Origin: Brevibacterium sp.
Lineage (GTDB): Bacteria > Actinomycetota > Actinomycetes > Actinomycetales > Brevibacteriaceae
Reading direction: 5' to 3'
Assembly (NCBI GenBank): GCA_030457025.1
Contig: JAKDSA010000010.1
Span: 1-63,392 of the forward strand
Length of the DNA stretch: 63,392 nt
The translations under genes were made by a program, and so were the position numbers. The notes beneath the pieces were generated by a model. It was given only the letters and a program-made list of their open reading frames with translations, was not told where the DNA came from and ran no database searches. The number at the start of each line of letters is the position of its first letter. The first letter of the stretch is position 1. This document shows positions 54,300 through 62,329 of this stretch, in pieces.

Positions 54300-56638
54300 A
54301 CCCCGATGCACGTGAGAACCCCGACAGACACTCTCCGGCCTGGCTCGAAGCCTGTGCCGTTTTCGTGGCCATGGTATTGGCCGCAATCGGACTCTCCGCC
54401 GTCTTCTCCGACTTCGCCTGGCTGCCCTCTGTCCTCATCTCGATCCTCCTCATCGTCCTTGTCGGCGCGATCTTCCGCAGCGTTCCGGTTCTTCGTGCCA
54501 CCGGCGCTGCTGTCATCGCACAGTGCCTCGTGGGCCTGATCGCGGTCCTCGTGCTCTGCGCACCGACGACGCTGATCCTCGGCTTCGTCCCCACAGGCAG
54601 TTCATTCACCACCGTGATCGACCTTCTGTCCTCGGGAGTCAGCGATCTGTACGCCACGACTCCCCCCGCGCCCAGCACCCCTGGCTTCACCGCGATGCTG
54701 ACGATCGCGTTCACGCTGATCACCATCCTCATCGACGGGCTCGTCTCCGATCTCAGAGCGCCCAAGGTCAGCGGTGTTCTGCTCCTGGTGCTGTGGATGA
54801 TCCCGGTCTTCTTCGCTCCCATTCAAGTGAGATGGTGGCACGTCGTCGCCATTTTGGCGGCTTTCCTCATCCTCATACTCAGCCCCTACCTCCCTGCAGC
54901 GAAATGGCGGGGAGGTCTGACCGCGACCGTGGCCGGAGCTGTGGCCGTTGCAATCGGTGTCGGGGTTCCCGTGCTGCTTCCGCCGGTTCCGACCCTGCCC
55001 GATCGTGCAGCCAGCGACAAGGGCGACCTGACCGTGACGAACCCGTTCCTCGACCTGCGTGCCGATCTCGGTGACCGCGACGATTCGACCCTGTTCAACT
55101 ACACGACAACGGAGTCCGAAGGCCAGCCGATCAGGCTGACATCGATCAACTCCTTTGACGGGCAGTCGTGGGCGCCGACTTCGTTCCCCCTCGACCCGTT
55201 CGCGATCGCGAACGAGGGCCTGCCCTGGCCGCAGGGGCTCCCGAGGGGCAAAAGCTACAGCGAAGAGCGCATCGACGTCACGATCGCTGATGATTACGAT
55301 CAGCAGTATCTTCCGACCCCGTACGCCCCGAGCCAGCCGACCGGTCTGGACCGGCGATGGATCTATGACGAGAAATCACTGACGGTCGTCGGCAATGGCG
55401 AGAAGTCAGGCGGGCAGGATTACACGATGGAGTATCTGTCCATCAAGCCTGACGTCAGCGATCTGCAGAGCGCCACGCCGGTGGATGCCGACGACTTCGA
55501 AACCGAACTCGAAGTCCCGGCCAGCCTGCCGGCCAGTGTGAAGGAGACGGCTGAGACGGTCACTGCGGATGCGGACAACCAGTGGGAAGCCGCTGTCCTG
55601 CTCCAGGCCTATTTCCGGAGCGGCGACTTCGAGTATTCGCTGGATGCTCCAGAGAAGGCCAGCGGAGATGCGATCTCCGACTTCCTCGTCGACAAGAAGG
55701 GCTACTGTGTCCAGTTCTCGTCGGCGATGACGATCATGGCCCGAACGATGGGTATTCCGGCACGCATCGGCGTCGGCTTCGGTGCAGGCACCGAAGGCGA
55801 GGAGAGCTTCGAGGTCAGCATGCAGGACTCGCACGCGTGGCCGGAATTGTACTTTGAGGGAGCCGGATGGGTCCGGTTCGAGCCCACTCCGGGCGGTCCC
55901 GCGGGTGCCCCGCCCAAGTGGACGGTCGCCAGCGGCAGCACCAGTGAGGACTCCGAGGGAGATTCCGAGGAGACTTCGTCACCACCGGAGGAGCCCACAG
56001 ACGGCGCTCAAGAGTCCGAAGCGGCAGAATCGGAGCGCCCCAGCGAAAGTGAGACGGCAGCGGCTGGAGAACAAACCGGTGCGAATATGGGTACGTACCT
56101 CTGGACCGGTCTCATCGTGCTTGTGATCCTCCTGCTCGCAGCGATTCCTGCGCTGTGGAGACTCGTTCTGCGGCATCGGCGCACCCGAGACCCTGAGCAG
56201 CTCGAAAAGGTGTGGACGGAGGTGCGAGCGCTGTCGACCGACTACGGCCAGAGCCTCGATCCCAGCAGAACACTGCGCTTCAACGAGCTCGTGCTGGCAA
56301 ACAGAGCCCAGGGCGGCAACGATGAGCCTGCCGACTCCTCCGGAGAACCTGATTCTCCGTCATCTGGCCAACGAAGAGATTCCAGTGATGGATTCACCGC
56401 GTTGCGCAGCCCGGCCCCACCTTCGGGGGCACGCGGCTCGGGCGATGACACTGCGCTGTCAGCCTTCATCGACGCTCTTGAAACGCACCGCTACGGTGCG
56501 AGCGGGAAGAGCATCTCGTCAGCAGAGGTCAGCGCCCTGATCGATGAGGTCAGGACCGACCTTGCGGACAATGCTTCTCCCGGCAACCGGTTCACTGCCA
56601 GAATCTGGCCTGCCAGCATCTTCAATCCGCCGCGCTGA
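54296..56638 (+). CDS. TgpA-type transmembrane transglutaminase-like protein
   Basis: 780-residue membrane protein. ATG 54296 (MNPDARENPD) overlaps the DUF58 stop; ATG 54263 is an unlikely longer start. About six hydrophobic segments in the first 240 residues (DUF3488/TgpA_N), an extracytoplasmic region, then a transglutaminase core with catalytic Cys in KKGYCVQFSSAMTIMART, His in QDSHAWPELYFEG and an Asp/Glu pocket in GWVRFEPTPGG. An acidic Ser/Glu stretch (about 555-600), a membrane segment and a cytosolic C-terminus follow. Substrate unknown; cell-envelope protein processing is inferred. Confidence 0.9.
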   Translation: MNPDARENPDRHSPAWLEACAVFVAMVLAAIGLSAVFSDFAWLPSVLISILLIVLVGAIFRSVPVLRATGAAVIAQCLVGLIAVLVLCAPTTLILGFVPTGSSFTTVIDLLSSGVSDLYATTPPAPSTPGFTAMLTIAFTLITILIDGLVSDLRAPKVSGVLLLVLWMIPVFFAPIQVRWWHVVAILAAFLILILSPYLPAAKWRGGLTATVAGAVAVAIGVGVPVLLPPVPTLPDRAASDKGDLTVTNPFLDLRADLGDRDDSTLFNYTTTESEGQPIRLTSINSFDGQSWAPTSFPLDPFAIANEGLPWPQGLPRGKSYSEERIDVTIADDYDQQYLPTPYAPSQPTGLDRRWIYDEKSLTVVGNGEKSGGQDYTMEYLSIKPDVSDLQSATPVDADDFETELEVPASLPASVKETAETVTADADNQWEAAVLLQAYFRSGDFEYSLDAPEKASGDAISDFLVDKKGYCVQFSSAMTIMARTMGIPARIGVGFGAGTEGEESFEVSMQDSHAWPELYFEGAGWVRFEPTPGGPAGAPPKWTVASGSTSEDSEGDSEETSSPPEEPTDGAQESEAAESERPSESETAAAGEQTGANMGTYLWTGLIVLVILLLAAIPALWRLVLRHRRTRDPEQLEKVWTEVRALSTDYGQSLDPSRTLRFNELVLANRAQGGNDEPADSSGEPDSPSSGQRRDSSDGFTALRSPAPPSGARGSGDDTALSAFIDALETHRYGASGKSISSAEVSALIDEVRTDLADNASPGNRFTARIWPASIFNPPR

Positions 56639-56654
56639 TCGGCTACCACTGTCA

Positions 56655-56684
56655 CTGCCCCGGATGCCTGAGTGTCCGGGGCAG
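56655..56684 (+). terminator. Terminator after the moxR operon
   Basis: CTGCCCCGGA (56655-56664) pairs with TCCGGGGCAG (56675-56684) around a 10-base loop, 16 bases after the transglutaminase stop. No T-run. Confidence 0.7.
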
Positions 56685-56719
56685 CGTCCGTTCAAGGTCC
56701 CTCGCGGACATCCTCAGTC

Positions 56720-56785
56720 ACTGTTCGCAGCAGTCGCGGTCAGCCGCAGTCACTCACTGTTCTCAACAGTCACGGTCAACCACAG
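56720..56785. repeat. Imperfect 30-base direct repeat
   Basis: Copies at 56720-56749 and 56756-56785 (ACTGTTC.CA.CAGTC.CGGT...) differ at five positions, mostly G to A or G to T. It looks like a decayed local duplication. Confidence 0.6.
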
Positions 56786-56910
56786 CTGCGGACCGTGGCG
56801 AAGACCGCAGAGCAGGTTGGCGTTGCGACATGACCGCTGATGGGCGTCTGTGTGCAACGGCGCGTGTGCGCACTGATGCATGCGTGTGCGCCGGCGCGAT
56901 GTCGGGCACG

Positions 56911-56939
56911 AAAAAGCGTCCTCACCGAGGAGGACGCTT
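56911..56939 (-). terminator. Intrinsic terminator after DUF3040
   Basis: A perfect 10-bp stem (AAGCGTCCTC at 56914-56923 with 56930-56939) and 6-base loop. On the minus strand TTTTT follows the stem, a textbook Rho-independent terminator for the DUF3040 transcript. Confidence 0.85.
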
Positions 56940-57063
56940 CACTGCACTGGTGTGTGATTGTGCAGTCAACGATAGCCATACGGAATCTGCACCGAGCGAC
57001 GATCAAGTTTCAGGTCAGCCGGTGGCGAATCAATCTCACCGGCTCACCTGGCAACCGCGTGGA

Positions 57064-57474
57064 TCATTCGCCGCGCTGGCGCTTCTCCCACCGGTCTTCG
57101 ATGCGGTTCATGAACCCGGACGGCCCCTTCTCTGCAGATTTGGAACCGTTCGAAGGCTGAGCACGTTTCGTTTTGTCACCGATCTGACGCGGACGGCTGA
57201 AAGCCCAGTACATGCCGACAACCATCAAACCGAACCCGACAACGCCGAGGACGATCCACCACGCGCCGCTGTTCACCATCGAAATGGCGAAGATCGTCGC
57301 GACGAGCCCTGCCAAGGTCAGCAGAATGCCCACCACGAATCGCTTCGCGGAGAAACCCGGCCCATTGGCTGCTGCCTGGGTTTCTGAAATATTGCGTGCG
57401 AAACGTGGGTCTTCACTGCGCAGCTGCTTCTCCAACTGATCGAGCAGCTGCTGTTCGTGATCGGAGAGTGGCAT
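57064..57474 (-). CDS. DUF3040 membrane protein
   Basis: 136-residue actinobacterial membrane protein. ATG 57474 gives the family start MPLSDHEQQLLDQLEKQLRS, then DPRFARNI. Two hydrophobic segments (about 45-64 and 70-92) and a basic, Ser-rich cytosolic tail follow. Function unknown; homologues sit at the end of dcw-linked regions in many actinobacteria. The longer open frame to 57513 is rejected because of the family start. Confidence 0.88.
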   Translation of the reverse strand: MPLSDHEQQLLDQLEKQLRSEDPRFARNISETQAAANGPGFSAKRFVVGILLTLAGLVATIFAISMVNSGAWWIVLGVVGFGLMVVGMYWAFSRPRQIGDKTKRAQPSNGSKSAEKGPSGFMNRIEDRWEKRQRGE

Positions 57475-57603
57475 CTCGAACCCCCGTTTCCTTACTCTGG
57501 CCTGATGACACAATCATAGTCTCTGAACACCGAAAAAACATCTCGGGGTCATTGCATCGCCCGGATTCCCACTACGTCCTCAGACTATGGCGCACCTCAC
57601 CGT

Positions 57604-58863
57604 CTATTCGTGGTCAGGGCCCGTATTCTCAATGTCAGGACGCTTCCTGAGCAAAGAGGCCTGTGAGATCGATGCTGTCCCGAACTTCTTCCGCACATCG
57701 TCGAGAGCAACCTCTGCTTCCCTCCCCGAGTGCTCCGCCTCATCCAATCTCGGCTGCCTGCCGCTGACAGCGAAATCCATCAGACCAGCTGCGCGGATGC
57801 CCAGCAGCCGCACCCCCTTCGTTCTCTGCTCCCGCAGGTCCCTCATCGCTGGCCGCAGGGCTGCATAGATCTCACGGGCAAGGTCGGTCGGAGCATCGAG
57901 CGTGATCGATCGCGACAGCGTCGTGAAGTCCGCGAGGCGATACTTCAGCCCCAAAGTGGTGGCGACCTTGCCATCAGCTCGGATCCTGTGGGCAACTTTG
58001 TCTGCCAACCTCAGAAGCTCGTGCTCAAGCTGACTCAGTTCCCAGACGTCCTCGCCGAAGGTGTGTTCGGCACTGATCGACCGGTCCTTCACCTGCCTGT
58101 CCATTCCATGCGAGTCCACCCCGTGGGCACTGCGCCACAGATGATGGCCATGAGCGCCGAAGACCCGGCCTGCCCATGCTTCGTCGACTGCGGCCAGATC
58201 GCCGATGAGGCGGATGCCGTACCTGAAGAACCCTTCCTTCGTCTTCTCCCCCACCCCCGGAAGAGCTTCGATGGGCATCGGATCGAGGAATTCCTGAGTC
58301 GAGGCCAGAGGAACCAGCAGCTGACCGCGTGGCTTGGCACGGGTGGACGCCAGCTTCGCAACTACGCGACTGCCCGCGATCCCCACAGATGCGTTCAGCC
58401 CCGTCTGTGCTTCGATCTCTGCTCTCAGATCGGAAGTGATCTGCACTGGAGATCCCAATCGTCGCACCGCCGCGGAGACATCGATATAGGCTTCATCGAC
58501 ACTGACCTGCTGGAAATCAGGAGTCACCTCAGCCACCAAGTCGAAGACCTTCTGGGAATACGAGGAGTACAGGCCGTGAGAAGGGGGAATCACCTCGGCG
58601 AAGGGACAGAGGTACATTGCCCGCGCCATCGGCATCGCCGCATGGACACCGAACTCACGAGCCTCGTAGCTGGCCGAGACCACAACCCCCCGACCACTGC
58701 GGCCACCGACGATGACGGGGCGGCCGAGAAGCTCCGGGCGACTCAGGAGCTCCACCGAGACGAAGTACGAATCCATGTCGAGGTGCAGCATCGTGGCACC
58801 GGTGTCGTCCGCCCCGAGACGGCTCAGATCGCCACCGGAACGTGCCAGCTGTTTACGACTCAT
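57604..58863 (-). CDS. dinB: DNA polymerase IV (DinB)
   Basis: 419-residue Y-family translesion polymerase. Palm residues D29 and D31 (LHLDMDSYFVSVEL) and D123-E124 (VSVDEAYIDVS) are intact; YEAREFGVHAAMP is the nucleotide-binding segment; ALPGVGEKTKE is the thumb helix-hairpin. Little finger with TTLGLKYRLADFTTLSRS. Near the C-terminus QASLL (401-405) fits a degenerate beta-clamp motif. No LexA box was searched with tools and none is obvious. Low-fidelity bypass role is family knowledge. Confidence 0.95.
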   Translation of the reverse strand: MSRKQLARSGGDLSRLGADDTGATMLHLDMDSYFVSVELLSRPELLGRPVIVGGRSGRGVVVSASYEAREFGVHAAMPMARAMYLCPFAEVIPPSHGLYSSYSQKVFDLVAEVTPDFQQVSVDEAYIDVSAAVRRLGSPVQITSDLRAEIEAQTGLNASVGIAGSRVVAKLASTRAKPRGQLLVPLASTQEFLDPMPIEALPGVGEKTKEGFFRYGIRLIGDLAAVDEAWAGRVFGAHGHHLWRSAHGVDSHGMDRQVKDRSISAEHTFGEDVWELSQLEHELLRLADKVAHRIRADGKVATTLGLKYRLADFTTLSRSITLDAPTDLAREIYAALRPAMRDLREQRTKGVRLLGIRAAGLMDFAVSGRQPRLDEAEHSGREAEVALDDVRKKFGTASISQASLLRKRPDIENTGPDHE

Positions 58864-58929
58864 TGAGCATCCACGTGTCTGCCTTGGCTCCTTTCGGCTC
58901 CCGCCGCTCAGTCCGGGTAGTCTGTAGTC

Positions 58930-59472
58930 ATGGTAACGCGCGCCACTGTCATGACATTGCCCCTCGCCGCCGCTCTCGCCCTCGCAGGATGCTCGGGACC
59001 GGTCAACGAAGCGGCAGAAGGATCGTCCACTGCCGAAGAGACCCAGTCTGCGGCCGCCGCTTCAACGCCCGCAGGTTCGGAGACCGGAAGCAGCGAATCG
59101 CCGAGCAAGAAATCCGACGCCGCTTCCACGGACGTCGAAGACCTGCCGAACTACCTCAAGCCCTATCCGGACTCGACCGTACTGTCGAGCTCTCGCACGA
59201 AGGCCGAGAACGGAGCTGACTCAGGAAAGCTTGAGCAGGTCAGCCTGGTCATGAGCGCTGAGGCCGAGCCGAAGGACATCCTCAAGTACTACTCCAAATC
59301 TCTCAAGAAGGCCGGATTCGAAACGTACGGCGACCAGATCAAGACGAAGAGCGCCCAGGTCGTCAACTTCCGACACAAGGACAATGAGAGCCTGCTCGTC
59401 GTCACCATCGCCAAGGATCCCTCAGAGAAGGCGAACTCGATCGTGACAGTCGGCGGGAATATCGTTCCATGA
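58930..59472 (+). CDS. Predicted lipoprotein of unknown function
   Basis: 180 residues. The signal peptide ends in LAGC (Cys21), so LspA should process it. A Ser/Ala/Glu spacer (about 25-65) precedes a folded domain, EDLPNYLKPYPDSTVLSSSR to IVTVGGNIVP, with ILKYYSKSLKKAGFETYG resembling the small DUF-type domains of envelope lipoproteins. The stop overlaps the start of the polyprenyl synthase gene (ATGA), so both are translated together. I cannot assign a function. Confidence 0.82.
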   Translation: MVTRATVMTLPLAAALALAGCSGPVNEAAEGSSTAEETQSAAAASTPAGSETGSSESPSKKSDAASTDVEDLPNYLKPYPDSTVLSSSRTKAENGADSGKLEQVSLVMSAEAEPKDILKYYSKSLKKAGFETYGDQIKTKSAQVVNFRHKDNESLLVVTIAKDPSEKANSIVTVGGNIVP

Positions 59473-60674
59473 CGGGTGCCGATGAACCGTCCGCGGTTGA
59501 CACGGATGGTGCGGAGGCCGCAGAGAGTTCCCGCCAGAACAACACCATCGCAGCACTTGACTCACCGGAGTCCATTGCCGCCCAGGTCTCGACGCGGATC
59601 GAAGGTTTCCTCGAATCGAAGGCAGCCCAGTTCCTCGCGATCTCGCCAGACGCCGACGAGATCGGCCGGGCTCTTCTCGACTTCACTCAGGGCGGGAAGA
59701 AGATCCGTCCGGTTCTGCTGTGGTGGGGTTTCCAGCTCGCGGTCGGCGATGACAGTTCCCGGGGGGCCCTGGCTGACGGTGTCGCCGATGCCGCCGGATC
59801 ACTCGAACTGCTCCACGCGGCTGCACTCATCCATGACGATGTCATCGACCATTCCGACACACGACGCGGCAAACCCGCACTGCACCGGCAGTTCGAGTCG
59901 CAGCACTCCAAGCTTCGCTACCAAGGCGCAGCCGAGCCCTTCGGGGTAGCCGCCGCCATCGTCATCGGAGACATCTGCCTGGCACTCAGCGAAGAGCTCT
60001 TCGAGAGATCCCAGACCATGCTGGGCATCACACAGTTGGCACGGGGCCTGCGCGCCACCCTCCGCCGAGATGTGATGGTCGGCCAGTACCTCGACGTCCT
60101 CGCCGAGGTGGTTCCGCTTGAGGACGAGCGCATCGGCGAACGGGCGTGGGAGGTTCTCAGCTTCAAGTCGGCGAAGTATTCGGTCGAGCAGCCACTCCTC
60201 CTCGGCGCCGCCCTGGGAGGCGCAGACGAGGACCAGCTTGAGGAGATCTCCAGGTTCGGGCTCCCTCTCGGCCAGGCGTTCCAGTTGCGCGACGATGTGC
60301 TCGGCGTCTTCGGCGATCCCGCTGCCACAGGAAAACCCGCCGGCGATGACATCCGTGAGGGCAAACGCACGGTCCTCATTGCCGAGAGCATGAAGAAGCT
60401 CAGTCCCGAACAGATTCGGATCCTTGCCGTACGTCTGGGAGATCCGAATCTCTCCGATGCCGAAGTCGGAGAATGCGTATCGATGCTCACCGAGTCAGGC
60501 GGTCTCGAAGCAGTCGAATCCTCGATCCGAGACAAACACGAAGAAGCTCTGTCAGTGATCCGGGAATGGGCGACAGCAGATGCTGATGCTCGAACAGCCC
60601 GGACGAAGATCGGCCCGACTGCGCAGAGGCAGCTCACGGGCTTCGCAGAGGCTCTCAGCTATCGGAAGAGCTGA
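59469..60674 (+). CDS. idsA: Polyprenyl diphosphate synthase (IdsA type)
   Basis: 401-residue all-alpha prenyltransferase extending allylic diphosphates with isopentenyl diphosphate. First Asp-rich motif DDVID (123-127) in ALIHDDVIDHSDTRRG; GGKKIRP for IPP binding; QGAAEPFGVAAAIVIGD; second Asp-rich motif FQLRDDVLGVFGD. The first 40 residues are acidic and disordered. Product length (geranylgeranyl or longer) is not readable with confidence; position beside the Rv2175c/PknL genes matches idsA2 (Rv2173). It may feed carotenoid or quinone precursors. Confidence 0.92.
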   Translation: MTGADEPSAVDTDGAEAAESSRQNNTIAALDSPESIAAQVSTRIEGFLESKAAQFLAISPDADEIGRALLDFTQGGKKIRPVLLWWGFQLAVGDDSSRGALADGVADAAGSLELLHAAALIHDDVIDHSDTRRGKPALHRQFESQHSKLRYQGAAEPFGVAAAIVIGDICLALSEELFERSQTMLGITQLARGLRATLRRDVMVGQYLDVLAEVVPLEDERIGERAWEVLSFKSAKYSVEQPLLLGAALGGADEDQLEEISRFGLPLGQAFQLRDDVLGVFGDPAATGKPAGDDIREGKRTVLIAESMKKLSPEQIRILAVRLGDPNLSDAEVGECVSMLTESGGLEAVESSIRDKHEEALSVIREWATADADARTARTKIGPTAQRQLTGFAEALSYRKS

Positions 60675-60706
60675 GGCAGCCAGAGCCGAGGCAGCTCACC
60701 GCCGAG

Positions 60707-61057
60707 TTAGAATGCCAGAGCCTGTGCCCGGCGCCTGACCTCTTTACGATTGCCGGCACGCAGCAGATCGATGGGGCGGCCGGGCAGGGAGTCGTCCGGC
60801 GTGAACAGCCAGTCAATGGACTCCCGGTCGTCGAAGCCCGCATCCCGCAGTGTGCTCAGAGTGCCCTTCAAAGGACTGAGCACCGCACCATCGACGAAGA
60901 ATGCTGTCGGAACCCTCATCACCTTCGGCTTGCCGTGCTTGTAGCCGCAGATCGCACCGTCTTCCATGAGCCTGTGCACCTGGGTGATGCCAAGACCTGT
61001 CGACTCCGCAATATCTGGCAGTGTGGCCCAATCCTGGACGAGTTCTTCCGTATTCAC
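60707..61057 (-). CDS. Rv2175c-like winged-helix DNA-binding protein
   Basis: 116-residue protein. GTG 61057 (VNTEELVQDWATLPDIAES). A MerR-like helix-turn-helix at about 12-45 (LPDIAESTGLGITQVHRLMED) is followed by GYKHGKPKVMRVPTAFFVDG and a C-terminal domain LSTLRDAGFDDRESIDWLF. In M. tuberculosis Rv2175c is DNA-binding and is phosphorylated by PknL; the kinase homologue lies 1.3 kb away here on the other strand. Target sites unknown. Confidence 0.88.
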   Translation of the reverse strand: MNTEELVQDWATLPDIAESTGLGITQVHRLMEDGAICGYKHGKPKVMRVPTAFFVDGAVLSPLKGTLSTLRDAGFDDRESIDWLFTPDDSLPGRPIDLLRAGNRKEVRRRAQALAF

Positions 61058-61186
61058 ACCCTCAAGCCTAGCAATAATTCAGAGAAACACCTCGCCATGC
61101 GGAGTCGAATGCTCGGGTGCGGGCCGGGCACTCGATACTCTGGAGTGTGAAACTTCCCCATCCGATATGAAGTCAACAGGTGACAG

Positions 61187-62329
61187 ATGACACGTACGCG
61201 ACGGAATCCCCAGGTGCCCGTCACCGCCGCTCCTGACATCCGTGCTGCTTCGAAGGTGAATTCCACCGGACCCATCCCGGGCTTCAGCGACTCCGCCCCC
61301 GCGGATCGTGAGAATGCTGACGTCGACGTCGCCGCGGCTGGCCCCTCCCCTCACGTCGAAGACCAGGACTCCGCCCCCGACACATTCACACACTCCCCCG
61401 CGCCGTCGCCGACTGCATCAGGACCCCAGTGGACGTCTGGAACCAACGGCGAGACCATTCCGGTGACTCACGGTGGCCGAACCTACAAAACCAGACAAGG
61501 CGACACCCTGTACGGAGTCGCCAGCAAACACGGCGTCTCGGTGCCCGCCCTGGCCGAACTCAATCGCATCTCACCGCGCCAGAACCTTCATCAGGGTCAG
61601 GTCCTGTCTCTGCCTGAGAAGAACGACCTGCCCGATACCGACCCCTCCCATGTCGTCGCACCGGGTGAGACACTGCCCGGAATCGCCGCGCGCCATCAGA
61701 TGTCGCCCGGCACGCTGCGTCGCGCAAATTCCATGGGCGACGATTCGTTCCTCCAGGTCGGTGAACTGCTGCTGCTCAGAGACTCCGCGGCCAGACGGCA
61801 CCGCACCGCCCCCGAACCTCCGACCGACATTCCGCGCGTCGCCACGAGCGCTCAGGTCGAGGGAATCCGGCCCAACGTGCTCGCAGCCGCCCGTCTGAAC
61901 AAGTTCACTCTGCTGAGGAGGACTCATCCCGCCCCTGCGCAGGCACGGCTCATCGTTGCTTCGATCGCCGAGGAGCTCGGTGCCGATCCGGCGCTCATGC
62001 AGGCTGTTGCCGCACAGGAGTCCGGATTTCAGCACACCACGGTCTCGGCGGGCAACGCCATCGGCATCATGCAGGTGACTCCCCGGTCGGGCAGGTGGGC
62101 CAGCGACATCGTCGGTCGCAACCTCGATCTGCTCGATCTGGCCGACAACATCGTCGCGGGAACCGTCATCCTGGGATGGCTGATCGAAACAGCAGAGTCG
62201 GAGAACGAGGCACTGGCCGGCTACTATCAGGACCTGCACTCTGTGAGATCTGAGGGACTGCTGCCCGAGACGAAGGCCTTCGTCCGCGCCGTTCAAATGC
62301 AGCGACAGCGAATGCAGGAGGCGCTATGA
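61187..62329 (+). CDS. Two-LysM lytic transglycosylase-like protein
   Basis: 380 residues. A disordered Pro/Ala/Ser-rich head (1-95) precedes LysM 1 (99-143: YKTRQGDTLYGVASKHGVSV) and LysM 2 (155-198: HVVAPGETLPGIAARHQMS), then a goose-type/SLT fold (about 225-375) with AAQESGF (Glu278, catalytic) and GNAIGIMQVTP. It should bind and cleave peptidoglycan, yet no signal peptide or membrane segment is visible and an in-frame stop 4 bases upstream (61181) rules out a longer N-terminus. Its stop overlaps the kinase ATG (ATGA). Confidence 0.88.
   Translation: MTRTRRNPQVPVTAAPDIRAASKVNSTGPIPGFSDSAPADRENADVDVAAAGPSPHVEDQDSAPDTFTHSPAPSPTASGPQWTSGTNGETIPVTHGGRTYKTRQGDTLYGVASKHGVSVPALAELNRISPRQNLHQGQVLSLPEKNDLPDTDPSHVVAPGETLPGIAARHQMSPGTLRRANSMGDDSFLQVGELLLLRDSAARRHRTAPEPPTDIPRVATSAQVEGIRPNVLAAARLNKFTLLRRTHPAPAQARLIVASIAEELGADPALMQAVAAQESGFQHTTVSAGNAIGIMQVTPRSGRWASDIVGRNLDLLDLADNIVAGTVILGWLIETAESENEALAGYYQDLHSVRSEGLLPETKAFVRAVQMQRQRMQEAL

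Larger units (their letters stand above)
56639..57063. other. Intergenic region between transglutaminase gene and DUF3040
   Basis: 425 bases between converging genes. It holds two hairpins (56655-56684 and 56914-56939) and an imperfect 30-base direct repeat (56720-56749 and 56756-56785, 5 mismatches). No coding frame with a plausible start and composition was found. Confidence 0.65.
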